Below, in pieces: positions 16,770 through 25,900 of a stretch of 64,000 nt of DNA (position 1 is its first letter; every line of letters starts with the position of its first letter). Below the pieces are notes generated by a model, which saw only the letters and a list, made by a program, of their open reading frames with translations, ran no database searches and was not told the DNA's origin. Made by a program: the position numbers and the translations under genes. Source of the DNA: Mycobacterium seoulense (GTDB lineage: Bacteria > Actinomycetota > Actinomycetes > Mycobacteriales > Mycobacteriaceae); the NCBI RefSeq assembly GCF_010731595.1, contig NZ_AP022582.1:4402001-4466000 (forward strand), in the 5' to 3' direction.

Positions 16770-17864
16770 ATGGCCGATATCGATTTCTCGTTGCTGGACG
16801 TTCCGAGATCGGAACCGGTCGAGGATCCCGAGGCCTACCTGCGCGCCGCGATAGCCTGGCATTTCGGCGACGACACCGGTTCCACGTTCTGGTTGCGGAC
16901 CGCCGCGACGTTGGACTTCAACCCACTCACCGACGTCAACACCTTTGCCGATCTCGGACTCTTTCCCAACCTCGTCAACGAATTGCGCGGTGTGCCGGTC
17001 GAGGAGCTCATTCCGCGCGGCTACGGCGAACCGCGTCCGGTGCCGCAGGTGTTCGAGTCCGGCGGCACCACCGGCGCGCCGAAACGGACTGCGCAGCTAC
17101 CGGATTGGGTCGCGCAGGTGGTGCGCTGGCAGACCGAGGACTTCGCCGGTGGCGGGTTTCGCCGCGGCACGGGCTTCCTGTGCCTGATGCCGAGCGGCCC
17201 GCACGGGGTGGGCTATTTCTCGCGGCTGGTCTCCGAGCGGCTCGGCGCGACCTTCCACGCAATCGACATCGATCCCCGTTGGGTGAAGAAGGTCGCCGCC
17301 CGCGGCGCGGCCGCCGAAGTCGCCGCATACGTCGACCATGTCGTCGAGCAGGCCGTGTTCGTGCTGCGGACGCAGAACGTCGCGAACCTGCACACCACGC
17401 CGCCACTGCTGGAGGCCATGGCCCGCGACGATCGGGTGGTCGATCTGATCAACGACAAGATCCGCTACCTGTTGCTCAGCGGCGCGCACGTGGACGCCGA
17501 CACGCTTGATCTGCTCCGCGGCATCTTCCCGGCCACCACGATCACCATGGCCTTCGGCAGCACAATGGTGCTCTCCCAGGCGGTTACCCGAACGGACGAC
17601 GGCGACGTGTTCGTGTTCGACCCGCGGACGCCGTACGTGGTGTTCTGGGTGGTCGACCCCGATACGGGAGAACGGGTGCCCTACGGGCAGATCGGCCAGG
17701 TGGTCATGCACCACATCAGCAAGGGCATGTTCATCCCGAACAACCTGGAGCGCGACCTGGCGATCAGGATGCCCGGGCCGGCGGGCGAGCTCAGCGACTC
17801 GGTGAGCGCGGTACGCCCGGTTTCCACCTTCGAGGGCGAGGCCGTCATCGAAGGCGTGTACTGA
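16770..17864 (+). CDS. Adenylating ligase of the LuxE/EhpF type
   Basis: 364 residues, much shorter than FadD enzymes and comparable to LuxE acyl-protein synthetase or EhpF of griseoluteic acid synthesis. The ATP-binding loop is FESGGTTGAPKRT (about 95-107). LLSGAHVDADTL, TITMAFGSTMVLS and FDPRTPYVVFWVVDPDTGE follow the adenylate-forming pattern, but the usual C-terminal lid domain is missing. It lies 2 bp before a Cys-dependent acyl reductase gene. Inferred role: activate a carboxylic acid as acyl-AMP and hand the acyl group to that reductase. The acid is unknown. Confidence 0.75.
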   Translation: MADIDFSLLDVPRSEPVEDPEAYLRAAIAWHFGDDTGSTFWLRTAATLDFNPLTDVNTFADLGLFPNLVNELRGVPVEELIPRGYGEPRPVPQVFESGGTTGAPKRTAQLPDWVAQVVRWQTEDFAGGGFRRGTGFLCLMPSGPHGVGYFSRLVSERLGATFHAIDIDPRWVKKVAARGAAAEVAAYVDHVVEQAVFVLRTQNVANLHTTPPLLEAMARDDRVVDLINDKIRYLLLSGAHVDADTLDLLRGIFPATTITMAFGSTMVLSQAVTRTDDGDVFVFDPRTPYVVFWVVDPDTGERVPYGQIGQVVMHHISKGMFIPNNLERDLAIRMPGPAGELSDSVSAVRPVSTFEGEAVIEGVY

Positions 17865-17866
17865 GC

Positions 17867-19264
17867 ATGCCGGGCGAACGATCCGGGGTCGCAGCCGATT
17901 TGGTGCCGATCGACGCGCTGGGCCCCGACGGGGAGTACCGGACCCGCCGCCGCGAGGTCCTGTTCACCACCGCCGGTGTCGCGGTCGCCGAGTTGAGCAT
18001 CGTGCCGCCGCTGTACGTCTCGCGCACCCTGGCCGCGCAACGCAAGGCGGCGCCACTGCCCGTCGGGCAGCGCGCGGCGGCGCTGCAGGCCGCCGCCGGC
18101 ATTTTCACCGACGATGCCGTCGCCGGCCTGGACTTCGAGGGCTACGTGGCCCTGGCCAGCCGGATGTCTGGCGTGCCGATCGCGGTTACCCGCGCCGGAG
18201 CGCGCAGCGTCGCGGACGCCGTCGGCGGCGCGTTCGACGCGGTCCTGCCGGCCCGCCCGGTGGGCGCGACGCTCGACTGGCGGGAAAACGGGACCCCCGG
18301 GGGCGGCGCGGTTTGGGCGCGGCGCGGGGAGGTGTTCGCCGTGCACGCGGCGGGGAACGGTCCCGGCGTGCATGGCCTGTGGCCGCAGGCCCTGGCGCTC
18401 GGCTACCGGGTCGCGGTGCGGCCCTCCCGCCGCGAGCCGCTGACCGCGCACCGGCTGGTGCATGCCCTGCGGCAGGCCGGCTTTCGCCCTGAGGACGCCG
18501 TCTACCTGCCCACCGATCACGCCGGCGCCGACGAGATCATCCGCTCGGCCGACCTGGCCATGGTGTACGGCGGGCAGCCGGTGGTCGACAAGTACGCCGA
18601 CGACCCGGCGGTGATCGTGAACGGACCGGGGCGGGCCAAGATCCTGATCACCGCCGACCAGGATTGGCGCGAGCACGTCGACCTCATCGTCGACTCAATC
18701 GCCAACCTCGGGGGCATGGCCTGCGTCAACACCACCGCCGTGCTGTACGAGGGTGATCCCGCCCCGCTGGCGCGCGCGATCGCCCAGCGGTTGGCGGCGA
18801 TCAGGCCGCTGCCCACCGATGACGAGCGTGCCATCCTGCCCACCCAGCCCGTCGAGAACGCCCGGGCCCTGGCGGATTACCTGGCGGCCAAGGCCACCGG
18901 ATCCACGCCGCTGCTCGGCGCCGAGCAGGTGGTCGCCGACCTCGGCGACGGCCATGCCGCGCTGCGCCCCGCCGTGCATCTCCTGCCCGCTCCCGACCCG
19001 GACAAGCTCAACGTCGAGCTGCCCTTCCCCTGTGTGTGGGTCTCGCCCTGGTCGCCCGGCGCCGGGATGGCGCCGCTACGGCATTCGCTGGTCGTCACCG
19101 CGATCACCGGCGACGAGCAGCTGGTCGACGACCTGCTCGCCGAGCCGACGATCGCCAACGTCTACTTCGGGCCGCATCCGACCTGGCACTCGGCCCCCGC
19201 CATCCCGCACGACGGGTTCTTGGCCGACGCGCTGATGCGCAACAAGGGCTTCATCCGGGACTGA
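17867..19264 (+). CDS. Acyl reductase of the aldehyde dehydrogenase fold (LuxC/EhpG-like)
   Basis: 465 residues with the aldehyde-dehydrogenase fold. The catalytic cysteine is C286 in LGGMACVNTTAVL. NAD(P)-binding and hydrophobic stretches include VFAVHAAGNGPGVHGLWPQALALGYRVAVRPSRREP. The C-terminal domain has LPFPCVWVSPWSP. It starts 2 bp after the EhpF-like gene and is probably coupled to it. Together they would reduce an acid to its aldehyde in two steps, as LuxE/LuxC do for fatty acids and EhpF/EhpG do for a phenazine acid. No luciferase or phenazine genes are nearby. Confidence 0.75.
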   Translation: MPGERSGVAADLVPIDALGPDGEYRTRRREVLFTTAGVAVAELSIVPPLYVSRTLAAQRKAAPLPVGQRAAALQAAAGIFTDDAVAGLDFEGYVALASRMSGVPIAVTRAGARSVADAVGGAFDAVLPARPVGATLDWRENGTPGGGAVWARRGEVFAVHAAGNGPGVHGLWPQALALGYRVAVRPSRREPLTAHRLVHALRQAGFRPEDAVYLPTDHAGADEIIRSADLAMVYGGQPVVDKYADDPAVIVNGPGRAKILITADQDWREHVDLIVDSIANLGGMACVNTTAVLYEGDPAPLARAIAQRLAAIRPLPTDDERAILPTQPVENARALADYLAAKATGSTPLLGAEQVVADLGDGHAALRPAVHLLPAPDPDKLNVELPFPCVWVSPWSPGAGMAPLRHSLVVTAITGDEQLVDDLLAEPTIANVYFGPHPTWHSAPAIPHDGFLADALMRNKGFIRD

Positions 19265-19399
19265 CGGCGGATCGAGGAATTGGAACAGCTCGATCCCTAC
19301 CGAGTTCCCGGTGAGCAGGTGGGCCTGCCAGGCGCGGCGAAACCGGCGGCCGAAGACCGACGCCGCCTCCGGGTGGCCGGTGCTCTCGAGCACCCGCGG

Positions 19400-20140
19400 T
19401 CAGCTGCCGAAGCCACCCCGGCCACTCGCGACCGGCGGGGTGCCGCTGGTGCCGGCGTCGAGGTGGCTGGAGGCGAAGGCGACGCCCTTGTCGATCGTGG
19501 CGCCGTCGTCGGCGTAGGTGTTGTGCGCGGCGAAGTTCATTCCGTCGGAGCACACCGGGTCTTCGGTGGCGCAGACCTTGATGGTCTTGTCCTGATACGC
19601 CGGGCCGATGACGACGGGTGGTTCGCCGAGGAAGTTCATGGCGCGCACGTTGGGGGTGCCGAACAGCACGACCGAGGAGACGTGGCTGGCCACCGAGGGG
19701 TCCAGGGGCTTGGGCACGGTGTTGGGGTCGACGCCGTCGGGGACTGCGGGGGAGGTGACAAAGCCCATCACGGCCGCGCCCTGGGAGTAGCCGCCGAGCA
19801 CCATTTTGGTGTTGGGGCAGTCGTGGGCCATCGAATTGATGTGGGTCGCGGCGTCTCTGATGCCGTCGATGCCGGTGTCCCATTGGTCGCTGGCGGGGTA
19901 GTTGACCGGGTAGACGTCGAAGGATTTGGTTCCCAGGCGGGAGTGCAGGGCGTCGACGAAGGCTTGTCCGGTGGGGCCGACGCCGGGGGCTTCGCCGGTG
20001 CCGCGGGCGAACACGACTTGGACGTCGGGGCATTGGGCGGCGGCGGTGGGTAGGAGGGAACCGGTCAGGGCCGAGGCGCCGAGGCCGGACGCCGCGGCGA
20101 CTGCTGGAGCAACGAAACGGGCTATTTGACGTGCGATCAT
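19400..20140 (-). CDS. Secreted cutinase-like serine esterase
   Basis: 246 residues. The signal peptide covers about residues 1-36 (Arg-containing start, hydrophobic core, AAA before QCPDVQVVFARGTGE). Triad: Ser in VLGGYSQGAAV, Asp in the CATEDPVCSDG loop, His in NFAAHNTYAD. Cysteines are placed for the two cutinase disulfides. Mycobacterial cutinase-like proteins are lipases or phospholipases in the wall or secreted. The ATG at 20140 gives a normal signal peptide. It is divergent from the SDR-FadD pair, and its tail faces the acid-reductase operon. Confidence 0.9.
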   Translation of the reverse strand: MIARQIARFVAPAVAAASGLGASALTGSLLPTAAAQCPDVQVVFARGTGEAPGVGPTGQAFVDALHSRLGTKSFDVYPVNYPASDQWDTGIDGIRDAATHINSMAHDCPNTKMVLGGYSQGAAVMGFVTSPAVPDGVDPNTVPKPLDPSVASHVSSVVLFGTPNVRAMNFLGEPPVVIGPAYQDKTIKVCATEDPVCSDGMNFAAHNTYADDGATIDKGVAFASSHLDAGTSGTPPVASGRGGFGS

Positions 20141-20380
20141 GCCGCCATTGTGCCCAGTCAACGTTGCCGCTAAACAGGGGAAAGCAGGGAAATTACTGCG
20201 AATTCACACAACTCGGTTCACCCCGCGTCTCGCCGGTCGAGACTGCTTGCGCGCGACCCTCATCCGGCGCTGTGGTGGGCCGCCGATCCGTCGCCCGCCT
20301 GGGTGCGACCGGCAACGCCGGGGCGGGGCGCGGGACTTGACCGCGATGTGGTCTGCTAGCTATGACGATTCGAGCGCACG

Positions 20381-21325
20381 GTGAACCCATCGGCCGATGC
20401 TCGACATGCGGCCCGAGTGAATGCAGCGGCAAAGTTGAACGCATTAGTTGAGGTCCTCAACAAGGTCACGGACCACCTGGCCAATCCGGCTCGGGTGTCG
20501 GATCCCGACAAGCTGCGCGGCGTCGTCACCGGTAAGACCGCGCTGGTGACCGGCGCCTCCTACGGAATCGGCGAGGCGACCGCGCGCCGGCTGGCCGCGG
20601 CGGGGGCCACCGTGCTGGCGGTCGCCCGGTCCGAGGAACGCCTCGGCGACCTGGCGGCGTCCGTCAACGCCGCCGGCGGCCGCGCGATCGCCTACCCGAC
20701 CGACCTCACCGACGAGGCCGCCGTCGGCGCGCTGACCAAGGAGATCACCGAGCGCCACGGCGCGCTCGACATCGTGGTCAGCAATGCCGGTAAATCGTTG
20801 CGCCGCTCGCTGCATGACCAGTACGACCGGCCGCACGACTTTCAGCGCACCATCGACATCAACTATCTCGGGCCGATCTGGCTGCTGCTCGGGCTCCTGC
20901 CGGCCATGCGCGAAAGCGGGCGCGGGCACATCGTCAACGTTTCCAGTGTCGGCGTGCGCGTTGTGCCGGGGCCGCAGTGGGGCGCCTACCAGGCGTCGAA
21001 GGGGGCTTTTGACCGGTGGCTGCGCAGCGTGGCACCGGAACTGCACGCCGACGGTGTGGACGTCACCACCGTGTACTTCGCGCTGGTCCGCACCCGGATG
21101 ATCGAACCCACACCCGTCCTGGGCCGGCTCCCCGGCCTATCGGCCGACCAGGCCGCCGATGCGATCGCCAAGGCGGTCATCGAGCGGCCCCGCAGCAACG
21201 AACCGCCGTGGGTGTTGCCGGCCGAGTTGGCCTCCGTGCTGCTGGCCGGGCCGGCCGAACGCGCCGCCCGGCTGTGGTATCGGCGGTTCTTCTCCGATTC
21301 CGGCGCCCGGAGGGCCCGGCCATGA
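20381..21325 (+). CDS. SDR with N-terminal extension, paired with FadD
   Basis: 314 residues. About 50 residues rich in Ala and Asn precede the cofactor motif TGASYGIGEATARRL. SNAGKSLRR, NVSSVGVRV and YQASKGAFDRWL follow. C-terminal residues after VRTRMIEPTP form a longer tail found in membrane-associated lipid SDRs. GTG 20381 is the furthest start. Upstream, 20162-20380 carries both divergent promoters (a TTGACC is visible near 20336) and no gene. The stop overlaps the FadD start by 4 bp (ATGA), so the two act together on lipid acyl chains. Confidence 0.8.
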   Translation: MNPSADARHAARVNAAAKLNALVEVLNKVTDHLANPARVSDPDKLRGVVTGKTALVTGASYGIGEATARRLAAAGATVLAVARSEERLGDLAASVNAAGGRAIAYPTDLTDEAAVGALTKEITERHGALDIVVSNAGKSLRRSLHDQYDRPHDFQRTIDINYLGPIWLLLGLLPAMRESGRGHIVNVSSVGVRVVPGPQWGAYQASKGAFDRWLRSVAPELHADGVDVTTVYFALVRTRMIEPTPVLGRLPGLSADQAADAIAKAVIERPRSNEPPWVLPAELASVLLAGPAERAARLWYRRFFSDSGARRARP

Positions 21326-22887
21326 CCGACGAGGGGGTGGTCGGCACCGCGGCGCGGGCGCTGCTGCGGTCGCGGCTGCTCGCCCCGCCGTCGCCGCTCG
21401 CGACCCTGCGGCTGCTCCATGAGGCCCGCCGGGGCGGCACCAACCCCTTCACCCTGCTGGCGGTGACCGCGACCCGGTGGCCCGACCGCGCCGCGATCGT
21501 CGACGACGACGGCGCCTGCGACTACCGCCGACTGCGGTCGGCGACCGAATCGCTGGCGCGCCGGTTGTCCCGCGACGGGGTGGGGCCCGGCGATGCGGTG
21601 GGCATCATGTGCCGCAACGGGCGCGGCTTCATCGCCGGGGTCTTCGCGGCCGCCCTGGTGGGCGCCGACGTGGTCCTGGTCAACACCGACTTTCGCAGCG
21701 ACGCCCTGGCGTCGGCGATGGGCGCCCACCGGATCGGCACGATGATCGCCGACGACGAGTTCGGCGAGCGCGCCCGTGCCGCCGACGCGTCGGTCGTCCT
21801 CATCGACCCCGCGACGGTCACCGCCCGGGAGGGTGACCCGCGGCCCGCCGTGGCCGCGCCCGGCCGGATCGTCCTGCTGACGTCGGGCACCACCGGCACG
21901 CCCAAGGGGGTGCCGCGCTCACCGCAGCTGCGTTCCGCGGTGGGCGTGTGGGTGACGATCCTCGATCGGACCGGCCTGCGCACCGGGTCGCGAATCTCGG
22001 TGGCGATGCCCATGTTTCACGGTCTCGGGCTGGGCATGATGATGCTCACCGTGGCCCTCGGCGGCACGGTGCTCACCCATCGCCACTTCGACGCGGAAGC
22101 CGCGCTCGCGCAGGCGTCGCTGCATCGCGCCGACGCGTTCACCGCGGTGCCGATCGTGCTCGCGCGCATCCTCGACCTGCCCGAGCGGGTGCGGGCCCGC
22201 AACCCGGTGCCCTACCTGCGGGTCGTGATGTCGAGCGGGGACCGGTTGGACCCGACCCTGGGACAGCGGTTCATGGACACCTACGGCGAGATTCTTTACA
22301 ACGGTTACGGTTCCACCGAGGTCGGCATCGGGTCCCTGGCCACTCCGGCGGAGCTGCGGGAGGCGCCCGAGACCGTCGGTAAACCGGTCGCCGGCTGCCC
22401 GGTGCGCATCCTGGACAGGAACGGCAGGCCCGTCGGCGCGCGCGTCACGGGGCGCATCTTCGTCGGTGGGAACCTGGCGAGCGAGGGCTACACCGGCGGT
22501 GGCGCAAAGACCGTCGTCGACGGCATGACCAGCACCGGCGACATGGGCTACCTCGACAACGAGGGGCGGTTGTACATCGTCGGCCGCGAGGACGACATGA
22601 TCATCTCCGGCGGCGAGAACGTCTATCCGCGCGCGGTCGAGAACGCGCTCGCCCAGCACCCCGCCGTCGCCGACAACGCGGTCATCGGCGTTCCCGACGA
22701 GCGGTTCGGCCAGCGGCTGGCCGCGTTCGTGGTCTTGCAGCCCGGCAGCAACACCGATCCGGAAGCGCTGCGGGAGTACCTCAAGGACAGGGTCTCGCGA
22801 TTCGAGCAGCCCCGAGACATCAACGTCGTCAGCAGCATCCCGCGCAATCCGGCGGGCAAGGTTTTGCGCAAGGAGCTGTCCGGCTAG
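21322..22887 (+). CDS. Acyl-CoA synthetase / AMP ligase (FadD family)
   Basis: 521 residues. ATP loop LLTSGTTGTPKGVPRSP (about 192-208), middle motif YNGYGSTEVGIGS, and C-terminal STGDMGYLDNEGRLYIVGREDDMIISGGENVYPR with the catalytic lysine in NPAGKVLRKEL. This is a complete two-domain adenylate-forming enzyme. The long open frame upstream of ATG 21322 lies inside the SDR gene and is rejected. Activation of a fatty or related acid to acyl-CoA is likely; chain length is unknown. It ends 16 bp before the convergent ctpI end. Confidence 0.85.
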   Translation: MTDEGVVGTAARALLRSRLLAPPSPLATLRLLHEARRGGTNPFTLLAVTATRWPDRAAIVDDDGACDYRRLRSATESLARRLSRDGVGPGDAVGIMCRNGRGFIAGVFAAALVGADVVLVNTDFRSDALASAMGAHRIGTMIADDEFGERARAADASVVLIDPATVTAREGDPRPAVAAPGRIVLLTSGTTGTPKGVPRSPQLRSAVGVWVTILDRTGLRTGSRISVAMPMFHGLGLGMMMLTVALGGTVLTHRHFDAEAALAQASLHRADAFTAVPIVLARILDLPERVRARNPVPYLRVVMSSGDRLDPTLGQRFMDTYGEILYNGYGSTEVGIGSLATPAELREAPETVGKPVAGCPVRILDRNGRPVGARVTGRIFVGGNLASEGYTGGGAKTVVDGMTSTGDMGYLDNEGRLYIVGREDDMIISGGENVYPRAVENALAQHPAVADNAVIGVPDERFGQRLAAFVVLQPGSNTDPEALREYLKDRVSRFEQPRDINVVSSIPRNPAGKVLRKELSG

Positions 22888-22903
22888 GACTGCCGCGAAG
22901 CCC

Positions 22904-25900
22904 TCAGTCGTGCTTGGGTTCCAGCGCGGCGACCTGCTTGGCCAGCCAGTTGGGCGCCAGCACCGACACGACGGTGGCGCCCGCGGTGGCGCTGACGACG
23001 CCGCTCCAGGCGACCGGACCCAGTGGCGTGCAACCGAAGAAGTGGCTGACGCCAGGGGTCTGGACGATGGCGACCAGCACGCCCGCGCTGCCCAGCGCCG
23101 TCCCCAGCACCAGCGGGCTGTGGCGGCGGGTCAGCAGGGTCTGCGCCAGCTGCGTGGTCACCAGCGCGGTCAGTCCCATGGTCGACGTGCGGCGCTCGGT
23201 GCCCGGCGTCCAGCGACCGATGGCCCAGGCCGCCGTCGCGCCCGCCGCCGTGACGGCGCCGCGGGTGACGATCTGCCGCATCAGCGGCGCGTCGAGCGAC
23301 GGGGAGGGCCCGGACAGCGTCGCCAGTTGGAAGGCGCGGTGCAGCTCCTCGGCGTCGCGGTCGGCGCCGTCCTCGGCCTCCTCCGGCTCGGGGTACTGCG
23401 GGGTGACCGCGACCGCGAGCGCGGGGAACATGTCGGTCAGCAGGTTCACCAGCAGCAGCTGCCGGGTGCCCACCGGCGCGCGGCCGGTGCCCAGGGCGGT
23501 GCCGATGAGGGTGAACAGCACTTCGCCGACGTTGCCGCCGACCAGGATGCTCACGGCGTCCCGGACGCCGCCCCACATGCCGCGCCCCTCGACCAGCGCG
23601 TCGAGCAGCACGCCCAGATCGTTGTCGGTCAACACGATGTCGGCGGCGCCGCGCGCGGCGGACGAGCCGCGTCCGCTCACGCCGATGCCCACGTCGGCCA
23701 TCCGGATGGCGGCCGCGTCGTTCGCGCCGTCGCCGACCATCGCGATCGCCTGCCCACCGGCCTGCAGCGCCGCGACGATCTGCACCTTCTGCTCGGGGCT
23801 GACGCGGGCGAAGACCTGCACGTCGGCGGCGACTTTGGCGCGATCCTCCTCACCCAGGGCCGCGAGTTCCGCGCCGGTGATCTCGCGCGCGTCCTCCGGT
23901 AGCCCCAGTTGCCGGGCGATCGCCCGCGCGGTCACCGGGTGGTCGCCGGTGATCAGCACCACCCGCCGGCCGGCCTCCACCAGCGCCTCGATGAGTGGTC
24001 GCGCCGACGGGCGCGCGGTGTCGGCCAACCCGACGTAGCCGAGCAATTCGAGGTCGTGTGCGGCGGCGTCGACTTCGTCGGCGTCGGTGGCGTCCTCGTC
24101 GGTGCCGCGTTCCCAGCGGCGCTGCGCCACCGCCAGCACCCGCAGGCCCTGCTCGGCCAGGCGCAACACCAGCGACTCGGCGCGGTCGTGCTCGGCCTCC
24201 GAGTCGGTGAACCGGCAGCGCGGCAGGACCTCTTCCGGCGCGCCCTTGACCATCAGCATCGGTCCGCCATTGCCGCCCGCGACGCCGATCGCGGCGGAGT
24301 AGCCGCGACTGGACTCGAACGGCACATCCGCGATCACGGTCCAATCCGAGGCCCATTGGGCATCGACGGAATTCGCCGCGGTGAGGATCGCCTCGTCGGT
24401 GGCGTGCGCGTGGCCGCCCCCGTTGTGGGGCTGGGTGCTGCTGCGGGCGGCGGCCCGCAACACCGCGACGGACGCCGGGTCGGCCACATCGGGGAACGCA
24501 CCGTCCGCATCGGTCCCGTGCGGGACGCCGCGGACGACGCGCAGGTGGTTTTCGGTGAGCGTGCCGGTCTTGTCGAAGCAGATCGTCTGCACCCGGCCCA
24601 GCGCTTCGACCGCGCGCGGCGTGCGGACCAGGACGCCGCGCCGCGACAACCGTTGGGCGGCGGCCAGTTGGGCCAGGGTGGCCACCAGCGGCAGGCCCTC
24701 GGGAACCGCCGCCACGGCGATGGCGACCCCGTCGGCGACCGCCTGACGCAACGAGCCCTGGTGCAGCAGCGCCAAACCGGTCACCGCCGCGCCCCCGGCC
24801 AGGGTCAGCGGGAGCACCTTGCTGGTCAGCTCACGCAACCGGGCCTGCACCCCGGCCGCGGACTCGACGTCGGCGATCGCCGAGATCGCGCGCTGCGCCG
24901 CGGTGCCCGCACCGGTCGCCACCACGATCGCGCGGGCGTGCCCGGCGACGATGGTGCTGCCCTCGAACAGCATGCTGGCGCGGTCGGAGTCGGCGACGGC
25001 GACGGGCTCGACCTGCTTGTCCACCGGCAGCGATTCGCCGGTCAGGAAGGACTCGTCGACTTCGAGGTCCTCGGCGACCAGCAGGCGCGCGTCGGCCGGC
25101 ACGACTTCCGGGGCGGCCAGGTCGATGATGTCGCCGGGGCGCAGGGATTTGGCGTTCACCGAGACCGTCCGCTCGGCGGTGCGCGCCGCCTCGAGCCGGC
25201 GGCGCGCCGTCGCGACCGCGGGGACGACCACGCGGCGCGCGTACTGATCCTGCTCGGCGAACAACTCGGCGACCGCCGCCTCGGCCCGCAGCCGTTGCAC
25301 CCCGCCGGCGATCGCGTTGGCGGTCATGACGCCCGCCACCAGCAGCGCGTCGACGCTGCTGCCGACGATCGCCGAGGCCGCCGCGCCGACCGCCAGGATG
25401 GGGGTCAGCGGATCGGCGAGCTCGGCCCGGGTCGCGGTCAGCAGTCGCCCCACCTGGCTCGCCGGCCCGCGCAGCGGCGCCACCACGGGGTTGTAGGACA
25501 GGTCGTCGAGGAGCTGCCGCCAGGGCGCGACGCCGGGCTCGACGGCCAGGGGCCGGGTGCGGCTGGCCAACCGGGAGTAGACGATCTCGGGATCCAGGGC
25601 GTGCCAGGCGGTCAGGGGCTGGGGTGTGGGGTCGGGCAGCCGGAGCACCCGGGAGGCCGCGAAGGTGCCCTGCATCAGCGCGGCCGCCGCGGCGGCATTG
25701 ACCGGGTTGAGCCAGCGCTGCACGGCGAACGGGCTCAGGGTGCTCGGGTCACCGGTGACCAGCAACAGCCCCGCCAGCGTGCTGCCGCCCTTGGCCAGGC
25801 GCACCGCCGACTCCGTGGCTTCCCGGGCCACCGGAATCGCCGACAGGATGCGCACCGCCGCGGCCAGGTCCGTGCCGGTGATGATGTCCGCCGTCCACGG

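Noticed and set aside
16770..19264. lux bioluminescence or phenazine operon
   Set aside because: Only LuxE/LuxC- or EhpF/EhpG-like genes are present; no luciferase subunits or phenazine core genes nearby.
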